The translations under genes and the position numbers were made by a program. The notes beneath the pieces were generated by a model. It saw only the letters and a program-made list of their open reading frames with translations, searched no databases and had not been told where the DNA came from. A stretch of 5,456 nucleotides of DNA from an uncultured Lachnospiraceae bacterium (GTDB lineage: Bacteria > Bacillota > Clostridia > Lachnospirales > Lachnospiraceae), in contig CAJORC010000216.1 in the NCBI GenBank assembly GCA_905236615.1, forward strand, positions 1 to 5,456, written 5' to 3'. Position 1 is the first letter of the stretch. Each line of letters starts with the position of its first letter. Of the stretch, positions 1-5,404 are shown piece by piece.

Positions 1-764
1 AGAGACCCGATAATCCTGACTTTGTATTGGATAAAGCGAGTCATTTTGAGGTCTGGAAAGCATCGGGAGCTTTACCGCAGACAAGCGAGGGTGTCCGTTA
101 TATCAACCGTATAACGAGGCTTTTTGCCGGAAAGCATTTTGCAAAACAGCTTCTTTCAGAGACCGGAAGAGAAGACGAAAATCTCCTGAAGGAAAAGGTC
201 GATAACTTAAATCCTGAGAAGAATACCTATATTACAGGCTATTTTCTGAAGGAAGACTATTATGCAGATTATCTTCCGGAGCTCAGGAACTGTTTTAAGT
301 TTGATGTGAGAAATATAGATGAGAAGAATGAGGACATCCTGAAGGAAATCGCATCCTGCAGTTCGGTTTCGGTTCATGTGCGGCGGGGAGATTATCTGAC
401 CAGCGGCAAAGAACAGGGATTTTTAAGCCTTGACATGGATTATTATAGAAAGGCGGTCGAGCTCATACGGGAGAAAGTTGAAAATCCGGTATTCTTCCTT
501 TTCTCAGATGATGAGGAGTTCCTTAAAGAGAATTTCAGCTGGATAGAAGATGCGAGGATCGTCAGCGGAAATGTGGATGACAGGAGCTATATGGATATGC
601 TTCTGATGAGCAAATGCCGCCACAATATAACCGCAAACTCGACCTTTTCAGAGTGGGCGGGCCTTCTGAATGATAACGATGATGCGATAGTTATTTATCC
701 GAAAAAATATATGGCGGATAAAGACAGCGATATCAAGCACATTCCGGGCTGGTGCCGCCTGTAA
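1..764 (+). CDS. Alpha-1,2-fucosyltransferase, GT11 family (3' part, N-terminus off left edge)
   Basis: The reading frame is already open at the window edge (first whole codon at base 3, R-P-D-N-P-D-F-V...), and about 253 residues are visible before TAA. A TTG at base 27 could be read as a start, but GT11 proteins are usually close to 290-300 residues and begin with a GGLGNQ-type nucleotide-sugar motif, which is absent here, so I treat the gene as cut by the edge. The diagnostic family motif HVRRGDY is at bases 375-395. It is followed by a FFLFSDD strand and then DMLLMSKCRHNITANSTFSEW near 591-656, the usual C-terminal GT11 block. The family transfers L-fucose from GDP-fucose to galactose in surface glycans, O-antigen or capsule, acting in the cytoplasm; the acceptor here cannot be told. 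The canonical FSWW of the last motif reads FSEW. No terminator is seen before the next promoter. Confidence 0.85.
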   Translation, partial: RPDNPDFVLDKASHFEVWKASGALPQTSEGVRYINRITRLFAGKHFAKQLLSETGREDENLLKEKVDNLNPEKNTYITGYFLKEDYYADYLPELRNCFKFDVRNIDEKNEDILKEIASCSSVSVHVRRGDYLTSGKEQGFLSLDMDYYRKAVELIREKVENPVFFLFSDDEEFLKENFSWIEDARIVSGNVDDRSYMDMLLMSKCRHNITANSTFSEWAGLLNDNDDAIVIYPKKYMADKDSDIKHIPGWCRL

Positions 765-789
765 AAAATACTTTTGTTTAAAATAACTA

Positions 790-818
790 TTCACAAAACA
801 CAAGATATGGTTTATTAT
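790..818 (+). promoter_or_regulatory. Sigma-A-type promoter of nrdDG
   Basis: TTCACA at 790-795 matches the -35 consensus at 5 of 6 bases, and TATTAT at 813-818 matches the -10 at 5 of 6. The spacer is exactly 17 bp. Transcription would start near 825, leaving a leader of roughly 120 nt before nrdD. The candidate NrdR boxes lie on and just downstream of this promoter, which fits repression. The start site is inferred. Confidence 0.65.
798..813. promoter_or_regulatory. Possible third NrdR box (spacer and -10 region)
   Basis: ACACAAGATATGGTTT matches the published NrdR consensus acaCwAtATaTwGtgt at 13 of 16 positions by my count, but with departures inside the central core (G for T, G for W). 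It lies between the -35 and the -10 and starts 22 bp before the next box. It is less certain than the other two because in this AT-rich DNA a partial match could be chance. Confidence 0.35.
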
Positions 819-819
819 A

Positions 820-835
820 TATCTATATTTAGTGA
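820..835. promoter_or_regulatory. NrdR box, promoter-proximal
   Basis: TATCTATATTTAGTGA contains the well-kept core CTATATTTAGTG of the NrdR consensus (11 of 16 overall, the losses mainly in the first three bases). It begins just after the -10 and covers the predicted transcription start. NrdR is the ATP/dATP-sensing repressor of ribonucleotide reductase genes and typically binds pairs of such boxes. Confidence 0.65.
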
Positions 836-850
836 GTGATTTATACAAAA

Positions 851-866
851 ACACAATATTTAGTAA
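851..866. promoter_or_regulatory. NrdR box, downstream member of the pair
   Basis: ACACAATATTTAGTAA matches the NrdR consensus at 13 of 16 positions. It starts 31 bp after the box at 820, that is three helical turns, which is the spacing known for paired NrdR boxes. The position directly upstream of nrdD makes regulation by NrdR the natural reading. No nrdR gene is in the window. Confidence 0.75.
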
Positions 867-891
867 AACCCGGCTATACAGTCGGGTTTTA
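864..891 (+). other. Leader hairpin of nrdD (possible attenuator or weak terminator)
   Basis: Bases 864-875 (TAAAACCCGGCT) pair with 880-891 across a 4-nt ATAC loop, giving 12 pairs with one G-U. The stem ends in TTTT, then A and a GC-containing stretch, so the U-tract is short for a full terminator. It lies in the predicted nrdD leader, beginning inside the last NrdR box. It might stop readthrough from the fucosyltransferase gene, attenuate nrdD, or stabilise the mRNA 5' end. Confidence 0.5.
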
Positions 892-905
892 GTGCGCAAA
901 AACAT

Positions 906-944
906 AAGGAGGGGTTCCGGGGAATTGCCGGAAGACAGGACAAA
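906..944 (+). promoter_or_regulatory. Unusual ribosome binding region of nrdD
   Basis: A near-perfect Shine-Dalgarno AAGGAGGGG lies at 906-914, about 30 nt before the ATG at 945, too far for normal use. TTCCGG (915-920) can pair with CCGGAA (928-933) in a 6-bp hairpin; if it folds, the effective distance to the ATG falls to about 11 nt. A weaker AGGA at 937-940 sits 4 nt from the ATG. The ATG at 945 is preferred as start because MNIIKRNGEEVEF is the normal NrdD beginning. Confidence 0.5.
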
Positions 945-3116
945 ATGAACATAATTAAACGTAACGGCGAAGAAGTTGAATTTGATGGAAGCAAGATTGT
1001 TGCGGCCGTAAAAAAGGCAAATAAAGAAGTTACGGAAAACTTAAGGCTTGATGATGCCGGAGTAAAGGCACTGGAAGAGCATGTGGAGGCATACTGTGCT
1101 TCAATGAGCAGAGCCATGAATGTCGAAGAGATTCAGGATATGGTAGAGAATGAGATCATGCAGGCAGGTAAATACGAACTTGCAAGAAAATACATCACCT
1201 ACCGCTACAGACGTGCGCTTGTTCGTAAATCAAACACTACCGATGATAAGATACTCTCACTCATCAGCTTTAAGAACGAGGACGTAAAGCAGGAAAATTC
1301 AAATAAGAACCCTGTGCTGGCTTCGACACAGAGAGACTACATGGCAGGTGAAGTTTCAAAAGACCTTGCACGTCGTTTCTTTATGCCGGAAGACATTATG
1401 GATGCGAATGATAAGGGTATCATCCACGTTCATGACCTTGATTATGTTTCACAGCAGATCCACAATTGTGACCTTGTAAACCTTGAGGATATGCTTCAGA
1501 ACGGAACTGTCATTTCCGAGACAAAAATAGAGAAACCACATTCATTCCGTACGGCCTGCAATATCGCAACACAGATAATCGCGCAGGTTGCGAGCTCACA
1601 ATACGGCGGACAGTCTATTACCCTTTCACACCTTGTACCGTTCGTCGATGTGAGCCGCCAGAATTACAGAAAAGCCGTAAGGGACGAGTTTGCAGCCGAG
1701 GGACTTTTCCTTTCAGAAGAAAAGATGGATGAGATCGCTGAAATGAGAGTCCGCAAGGAGATAAGAGACGGAGTACAGGTTATCCAGTATCAGGTTATCA
1801 CACTTATGACCACAAACGGTCAGGCTCCTTTTGTTACGGTATTCATGTACCTTGATGAAGTACCGGAAGGACAGACAAGGGATGACCTTGCACTTGTTAT
1901 AGAGGAAATGCTCAAGCAGCGTATAAGGGGCGTTAAGAATGAGAAGGGCAACTGGATCACACCTGCTTTCCCGAAGCTCATCTACGTTCTTGATGAGGAT
2001 AACGTTACAAAGGATTCAAAATACTGGTATCTGACCGAGCTTGCTGCAAAATGTACGGCTAAGAGAATGGTTCCCGATTACATTTCAGCAAAGATCATGA
2101 AGGAACTTAAGGGCGATGTATATCCCTGCATGGGCTGCAGAAGTTTCCTTACACCTGATAATGTCGGCCTTGGAGAGAATGGCGAGCATAAATACTACGG
2201 CCGTTTCAATCAGGGTGTCTGCACTATAAATCTGGTCGACCTTGCATGTTCATCAGGAAAAGATGAAGAGAAGTTCTGGAAGCTTTTTGATGAAAGGCTT
2301 GAACTCTGCAAGAAAGCGCTCCTCTGCCGTCATGAGAGACTTCTCGGAACACCTTCCGATGTTGCGCCTATACTCTGGCAGTACGGTGCTCTTGCAAGAC
2401 TGAAGAAGGGCGAAGTTATCGATAAATATTTATTTGATAATTACTCAACGATCTCTCTGGGATATGCCGGAATCTGCGAGATGACACGCTACATGAAGGG
2501 ATGCTCCCATACACAGGAGCCCGGAACATCATTCGCACTTAAAGTCATGCAGTACATGAATGACAAGTGCGCAGAGTGGAGGGCGGAGACCAATATAAGC
2601 TTCAGCCTTTACGGAACACCGCTTGAGTCAACCACTTACGAATTTGCAAAGAAGCTTCAGCGCCGTTTTGGGATAATCGACGGTGTTACAGATAAGAATT
2701 ATATAACGAACAGCTACCATGTTCATGTTACAGAGAATATCGATGCATTCTCGAAGCTTAAGTTTGAATCGCAGTTCCAGGAGCTTTCACCGGGCGGAGC
2801 TATCAGCTACGTTGAAGTTCCTAACATGAACAACAACATTGACGCAGTACTTTCCGTTATGCAGTATATTTATAACAATATCATGTATGCGGAGCTCAAT
2901 ACAAAGAGCGACTTCTGCCAGGTTTGCGGATACGAAGGCGAGATAAGCATTGTTTCGGATGAAAATACCGGAAAGCTTGTATGGGAATGCCCTTCCTGCC
3001 ACAACCGCGATCAGGACAAGATGAATGTTGCAAGACGTACCTGCGGATACATCGGAACCCAGTTCTGGAACCAGGGACGCACGCAGGAGATTAAGGAGAG
3101 AGTTCTTCATTTATAA
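945..3116 (+). CDS. nrdD: Anaerobic (class III) ribonucleoside-triphosphate reductase
   Basis: This 723-residue enzyme reduces ribonucleoside triphosphates to deoxy forms in the cytoplasm without oxygen, using a stable glycyl radical. An ATP-cone allosteric domain fills about residues 1-95 (start IIKRNGEEVEFDGSKI). The catalytic barrel follows: C175 in HNCDLVNL and C398 in MGCRSFL correspond to the active-site cysteines C79 and C290 of phage T4 NrdD. The zinc site is C658, C661, C682 and C685. The radical glycine is G701 in RRTCGYIGTQFWNQG, 16 residues after the last zinc cysteine, the same spacing as in T4. N422 in GRFNQGV probably matches the active-site asparagine of formate-using enzymes (inference). 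Length is close to E. coli NrdD (712) and no key residue is missing. It forms an operon with nrdG (stop/start overlap) and is preceded by NrdR boxes, so repression when dATP is plentiful is likely. Confidence 0.97.
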   Translation: MNIIKRNGEEVEFDGSKIVAAVKKANKEVTENLRLDDAGVKALEEHVEAYCASMSRAMNVEEIQDMVENEIMQAGKYELARKYITYRYRRALVRKSNTTDDKILSLISFKNEDVKQENSNKNPVLASTQRDYMAGEVSKDLARRFFMPEDIMDANDKGIIHVHDLDYVSQQIHNCDLVNLEDMLQNGTVISETKIEKPHSFRTACNIATQIIAQVASSQYGGQSITLSHLVPFVDVSRQNYRKAVRDEFAAEGLFLSEEKMDEIAEMRVRKEIRDGVQVIQYQVITLMTTNGQAPFVTVFMYLDEVPEGQTRDDLALVIEEMLKQRIRGVKNEKGNWITPAFPKLIYVLDEDNVTKDSKYWYLTELAAKCTAKRMVPDYISAKIMKELKGDVYPCMGCRSFLTPDNVGLGENGEHKYYGRFNQGVCTINLVDLACSSGKDEEKFWKLFDERLELCKKALLCRHERLLGTPSDVAPILWQYGALARLKKGEVIDKYLFDNYSTISLGYAGICEMTRYMKGCSHTQEPGTSFALKVMQYMNDKCAEWRAETNISFSLYGTPLESTTYEFAKKLQRRFGIIDGVTDKNYITNSYHVHVTENIDAFSKLKFESQFQELSPGGAISYVEVPNMNNNIDAVLSVMQYIYNNIMYAELNTKSDFCQVCGYEGEISIVSDENTGKLVWECPSCHNRDQDKMNVARRTCGYIGTQFWNQGRTQEIKERVLHL

Positions 3117-3652
3117 TGAATTACGGAGAAATAAAATTTACAGATGTTGCGAACGGAGCAGGCTGCAGGACTTCTCTCTTCGTGTCGGGATGTACCCATC
3201 ACTGCAAGGAATGCTTCAATCCCATGACTTGGGATTTCAACTACGGTGAGGAATTTACCCGGGAGGTTGAAGACGGGATTATTGAATCCCTGAAGCCCGA
3301 GTACATAAACGGTCTGACTATCCTTGGCGGGGAACCCATGGAACCATCCAACCAGAAAGTCTTACGTCCTTTTATAAAGCGGATAAAGGAAGAACTCCCC
3401 GAGAAGACGATATGGATCTACAGCGGCTATACATGGGAAGAGCTTACTGACGAGGCGAATGAGCGCTGTCACAGTGAGGACACCATGGCAATACTGGAGA
3501 GCATAGATGTTCTTGTGGACGGAGAGTTCATGATAGACAGGAAGAATATAATGCTGAGATTCAGGGGTTCATCAAACCAGAGGGTCATAGACGTTAAAGA
3601 GACGATCAGAACCGGAAATGTTGTATTATCCCAATATAATGATCGAGAATAG
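3116..3652 (+). CDS. nrdG: Anaerobic ribonucleotide reductase-activating protein (radical SAM)
   Basis: This 178-residue radical-SAM activase generates the glycyl radical on NrdD by reductive cleavage of S-adenosylmethionine. The 4Fe-4S cluster ligands are C26, C30 and C33 in GCTHHCKECFN (CxxxCxxC), followed by the family's MTWDFNYGEEFT. The SAM-binding GGEP is at residues 71-74. IYSGYTWEEL (101-110), DVLVDGEFM (131-139) and LRFRGSSNQRVIDV (147-160) are characteristic of NrdG rather than other activases such as PflA. Length is normal. The ATG shares one base with the nrdD stop (TAATG), and an AAGGAGA at 3093-3099 lies inside nrdD about 16 nt upstream, so translation is probably coupled to nrdD. 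It is the last gene of the operon, with terminators directly downstream. Confidence 0.96.
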   Translation: MNYGEIKFTDVANGAGCRTSLFVSGCTHHCKECFNPMTWDFNYGEEFTREVEDGIIESLKPEYINGLTILGGEPMEPSNQKVLRPFIKRIKEELPEKTIWIYSGYTWEELTDEANERCHSEDTMAILESIDVLVDGEFMIDRKNIMLRFRGSSNQRVIDVKETIRTGNVVLSQYNDRE

Positions 3653-3668
3653 TTAAGTTATTGCTGAG

Positions 3669-3708
3669 AATGTCTCCTTTGTACAGTTAGTACAGAGGAG
3701 GCATTTTT
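3669..3708 (+). terminator. Intrinsic terminator of nrdDG
   Basis: GTCTCCTTTGTAC (3672-3684) pairs with GTACAGAGGAGGC (3690-3702) across the loop AGTTA: 13 pairs including two G-U. A-T pairs extend the base of the stem and a TTTTT run ends at 3708. It begins 17 nt after the nrdG stop and has all the marks of a Rho-independent terminator. Confidence 0.9.
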
Positions 3709-3720
3709 GGGTGACAACAT

Positions 3721-3761
3721 AACGATCGTTATGCTAATGAGGGTTAGGAACGGTCGTTTTT
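3721..3761 (+). terminator. Second, back-up terminator-like hairpin
   Basis: AACGATCGTT (3721-3730) pairs with AACGGTCGTT (3749-3758) in 10 pairs with one G-U and an 18-nt loop, followed by TTTTT (3757-3761). The long loop makes it weaker than the preceding one. The left arm is also the centre of a 16-bp perfect palindrome at 3718-3733, so it may have another role. Confidence 0.5.
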
Positions 3762-3851
3762 GTTACTCAAAATCTCAACTATTTTGAGAATGAGTCCTAT
3801 GATATTTATCACTTTATAGTACCTGTCCCTCGATTTCTTAATAAGATTCAT
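3744..3851 (-). CDS. Possible small protein, 35 residues, unknown function
   Basis: I do not recognise this frame. Reading starts at ATG (3851-3849) after TTAGGA with a 9-nt gap and ends at TAA (3746-3744). The peptide starts MNLIKKSRDRYY, has an apolar middle VINIIGLILKIVEIL (residues 14-28) interrupted by a few polar and charged residues (amphipathic rather than clearly transmembrane), and ends SNKNDRS. The frame stays open up to a further ATG at 3974 (76 residues), but that start has no Shine-Dalgarno and the extra part looks like noise. A 9-bp hairpin at 3865-3887 lies just before the ribosome binding site. The 3' end overlaps the second nrdG terminator on the other strand. Short hydrophobic frames arise by chance in AT-rich DNA, so this is a low-confidence call; a type I toxin-like or regulatory peptide is possible but unproven. 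Confidence 0.2.
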   Translation of the reverse strand: MNLIKKSRDRYYKVINIIGLILKIVEILSNKNDRS

Positions 3852-3885
3852 ATCATGATTTCCTAATGGCGGTTCCATACCGCTA

Positions 3886-3916
3886 TTGTGCATTAATGTT
3901 GAGTATGTGTTATAAT
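3886..3916 (+). promoter_or_regulatory. Candidate extended -10 promoter in the intergenic gap
   Basis: TATAAT at 3911-3916 is a perfect -10, preceded by TGT at 3908-3910 (extended -10, TGn). The best -35 is TTGTGC at 3886-3891 with a long 19-bp spacer, so it would rely on the extended -10. Transcription would start near 3923 and meet a terminator about 120 nt later. AT-rich DNA makes such matches common. Confidence 0.3.
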
Positions 3917-3922
3917 GTGCAG

Positions 3923-4048
3923 AGGTATCATAGGGTATCTTGAAATAGCAAAATAGAATTCTTATTACATGCATAGGTAAGGTAAATGTTAAAGTATTTT
4001 ATGAACAAAACAAAGCAATGGCTAAGGATTTTGCCATTGCTTTTGTTT
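3923..4048 (+). ncRNA. Candidate small RNA, about 125 nt
   Basis: This is inferred only from a plausible promoter (extended -10 at 3908-3916) and a strong terminator hairpin at 4015-4040 followed by TTTTGTTTTT, with no significant protein frame between them. I recognise no known RNA family. The body is AU-rich with a short direct repeat GGTATC (within 3925-3941) and little other structure. It would be antisense to the upstream region of the weak minus-strand frame at 3744-3851. The terminator is equally explained as the end of the convergent beta-helix gene, so the RNA is speculative. Confidence 0.2.
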
Positions 4049-4050
4049 TT
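4007..4050. terminator. Bidirectional intrinsic terminator
   Basis: GCAATGGC (4015-4022) pairs with GCCATTGC (4033-4040) around a 10-nt loop. The stem is flanked by AAAACAAA on the left and TTTTGTTTTT on the right, which can themselves pair with a one-base bulge. Either strand therefore reads a hairpin followed by a U-rich tract. On the minus strand it lies 26 nt past the beta-helix gene stop and is its natural terminator; on the plus strand it would stop any transcript running from the nrdDG side. Confidence 0.85.
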
Positions 4051-4075
4051 GAGATAAGGAAAAGCGATAATGAAT

Positions 4076-5356
4076 TTACCCCTTCTTCTTCCAGCCTTCG
4101 AGAGATTCAGCCGGAACGTTGTTGATCACGAAGCTGTCATTGTCATTATTTGAATACAAATTTTTTGAAGATTTTATATCATATGTATAATCTTTTGGCA
4201 TTTCCGAGTAGATCACATCGCCCTTTCCGTTGTCATTGAAAAAGCGGTTTCCCGTAAATTCGATATTGTCGCATTTTGTCAGGATGACCATGGCGCAGCC
4301 TTCTTTATCACCGTTTCTTCTGCATAAATTCTTCTTGATCACGACATTTCCGACACGTCCGAGTTCTTTTTCGTAACCGCCGACAGAAATAGCGGCTTCA
4401 GTGTTGTCATAAATCTTGTTTTTCTCAACCTTTATTTCGAATGCCGCATAATCTCTGACTGACTGGCTCTGCTCTGCACCGACTTCAATTCCGCCGCTGC
4501 AGTTTTCCACCAGATTCTTACGGATACTGGCATCATGTGCCCCATCTATATATATTCCATAAGAACTGGCATAAGGAGAAACGCAGTTCCTTACAGTATT
4601 TTTCTCAATAAGCAGCTTTCTGGGACTGTCAAGCCCGCTATCCGGACAGTAGCCGTAATTACCCGAACAGTCGATTCCAATGTTAGTGATATTTTCAACT
4701 TTATTCTGCCTTATACGGATGTCTTCACAGTTTCCCGCAACCGACAGCGCTTCCGAATATCCTGTCTGCAGGTCGTGAATATAATTCTTCTTTATCTCGA
4801 TATCCGAAATGGTATTAGCCGAATCCCCAAACACTATGATGCCGTTTGCATTGTTATCCTCACTGGCTTCGCCGCTTATGGAGATGTCGGATATCTCGTT
4901 TTTGATTATCCCTATCCCTTTCGATGAGGGATAAATACATATGCCGGCAGATTCGTTTCCCACTGCATTACGGAACTTAAGTTTCTGGATATTTATATAT
5001 GAAGCTCCGTCAATTTCAAGAAGATGCACGCTTTTTCCGTCACCGTCGATAACCGCATCTTCGTTTCCGTATCCGCTGATGGTTATCTTTCTTTTTTCCT
5101 CTCCGGACACGCCTGACGGAATATATATCTTTTCCGTGTATTCGCCGCCTCTTACATAGAGGGTATCGCCCGCTTTGAGATTTTCCAGGGCATGGGCGAA
5201 GGTTGCATAAGGCGCGTTTTTTGAACCATTGGAATTGTCAGATCCGTCTGTTGCAATATAATACTTTGCAGCATAAACATTTTCCTTTGGACTGAAACTG
5301 ATGATCAGCGCAGCAAATGCTGCAGCTGCAAGAATTTTAACGATCTCTTTTTTCAT
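4076..5356 (-). CDS. Secreted right-handed parallel beta-helix protein (DUF1565 / PL9-like)
   Basis: This 426-residue exported protein starts with a Sec signal peptide: basic MKKEIVK, an apolar core at about residues 8-21, and an A-x-A-type site near VYAA (27-30). Residues about 31-115 (YYIATDGSDNSNGS...PYATFAHALENL..GDTLYVRGGEYTEKI) are the DUF1565-like opening found in many beta-helix polysaccharide lyases and surface proteins. From about 118 to 400 there are repeated coils of the type xIxIxxNxIxNxxxxGI (for example IEIKKNYIHD, IRIRQNKVEN, LLIEKNTVRN, ASIRKNLVEN, IKVEKNKIYD, VVIKKNLCRR), the PbH1 pattern. No LPxTG, SLH domain or C-terminal membrane segment is seen, so it is probably released or held non-covalently. 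Nine cysteines remain in the mature part, many for an exported Gram-positive protein. A pectin lyase (PL9) or other glycan-active role is plausible, but I could not assign catalytic residues; a structural role is also possible. It is convergent with nrdDG and transcribed as a single gene. Confidence 0.85.
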   Translation of the reverse strand: MKKEIVKILAAAAFAALIISFSPKENVYAAKYYIATDGSDNSNGSKNAPYATFAHALENLKAGDTLYVRGGEYTEKIYIPSGVSGEEKRKITISGYGNEDAVIDGDGKSVHLLEIDGASYINIQKLKFRNAVGNESAGICIYPSSKGIGIIKNEISDISISGEASEDNNANGIIVFGDSANTISDIEIKKNYIHDLQTGYSEALSVAGNCEDIRIRQNKVENITNIGIDCSGNYGYCPDSGLDSPRKLLIEKNTVRNCVSPYASSYGIYIDGAHDASIRKNLVENCSGGIEVGAEQSQSVRDYAAFEIKVEKNKIYDNTEAAISVGGYEKELGRVGNVVIKKNLCRRNGDKEGCAMVILTKCDNIEFTGNRFFNDNGKGDVIYSEMPKDYTYDIKSSKNLYSNNDNDSFVINNVPAESLEGWKKKG

Positions 5357-5363
5357 ACTCTTT

Positions 5364-5375
5364 CTCCTTCTCCTT
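5364..5375 (-). promoter_or_regulatory. Tandem ribosome binding sites of the beta-helix gene
   Basis: On the minus strand AAGGAGAAGGAG carries two successive AAGGAG Shine-Dalgarno cores. The nearer one (5369-5364) is 7 nt from the ATG at 5356, ideal spacing, and supports this start together with the signal peptide that follows. Confidence 0.8.
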
Positions 5376-5394
5376 TAAGCAAGGAATCCCTATA

Positions 5395-5400
5395 TTTATA
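5395..5400 (-). promoter_or_regulatory. Possible -10 element for the beta-helix gene
   Basis: TATAAA on the minus strand lies about 40 nt before the start codon, just downstream of the terminator of the preceding gene, where a promoter is expected. No convincing -35 is seen at 16-18 bp, so this is weak. Confidence 0.2.
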
Positions 5401-5404
5401 TCTA

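Larger units (their letters stand above)
3709..4075. other. Intergenic stretch without a confident gene
   Basis: Between the nrdG terminator and the beta-helix gene I see no recognisable protein, tRNA or rRNA and no clear insertion-sequence ends. It contains several inverted repeats: 3718-3733, 3721-3758, CTCAAAAT/ATTTTGAG at 3766-3788, and a 9-bp stem at 3865-3887. It also has a weak minus-strand 35-codon frame, a perfect TATAAT with extended TG on the plus strand, and a bidirectional terminator at its right end. The composition is AT-rich compared with the flanking genes. Confidence 0.6.

Noticed and set aside
924..926. ATT as an alternative in-frame nrdD start at good distance from the strong Shine-Dalgarno
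   Set aside because: ATT starts are very rare, and the usual NrdD N-terminus begins at ATG 945; the added residues would not match the ATP-cone beginning.
2787..3110. 107-codon minus-strand frame inside nrdD
   Set aside because: It is a shadow of the strongly conserved nrdD coding strand, including the zinc and glycyl radical motifs, with no promoter or ribosome site of its own.
3852..3974. Longer 76-residue version of the minus-strand frame starting at 3974
   Set aside because: No Shine-Dalgarno before that ATG, the added sequence has no protein-like pattern and it runs through the 3865-3887 hairpin; only the shorter start has any support.
3986..4057. A 23-codon plus-strand frame (M-L-K-Y-F-M-N-K... 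ending L-L-L-F-L-R) after a weak GGTAAGGTAA
   Set aside because: Its hydrophobic C-terminal half is produced by the terminator stem and T-tract itself, the ribosome site is poor, and translation through a terminator hairpin is unlikely; probably chance.
3709..4075. Possible remnant of a mobile element or CRISPR-like repeats
   Set aside because: I saw no transposase-like peptide, no matching terminal inverted repeats with target duplication, and no regularly spaced direct repeats.
4535..4927. 130-codon plus-strand frame inside the beta-helix gene
   Set aside because: Opposite-strand shadow of the repeat coils; the minus-strand product has a signal peptide, ribosome site and domain pattern, while this has none.
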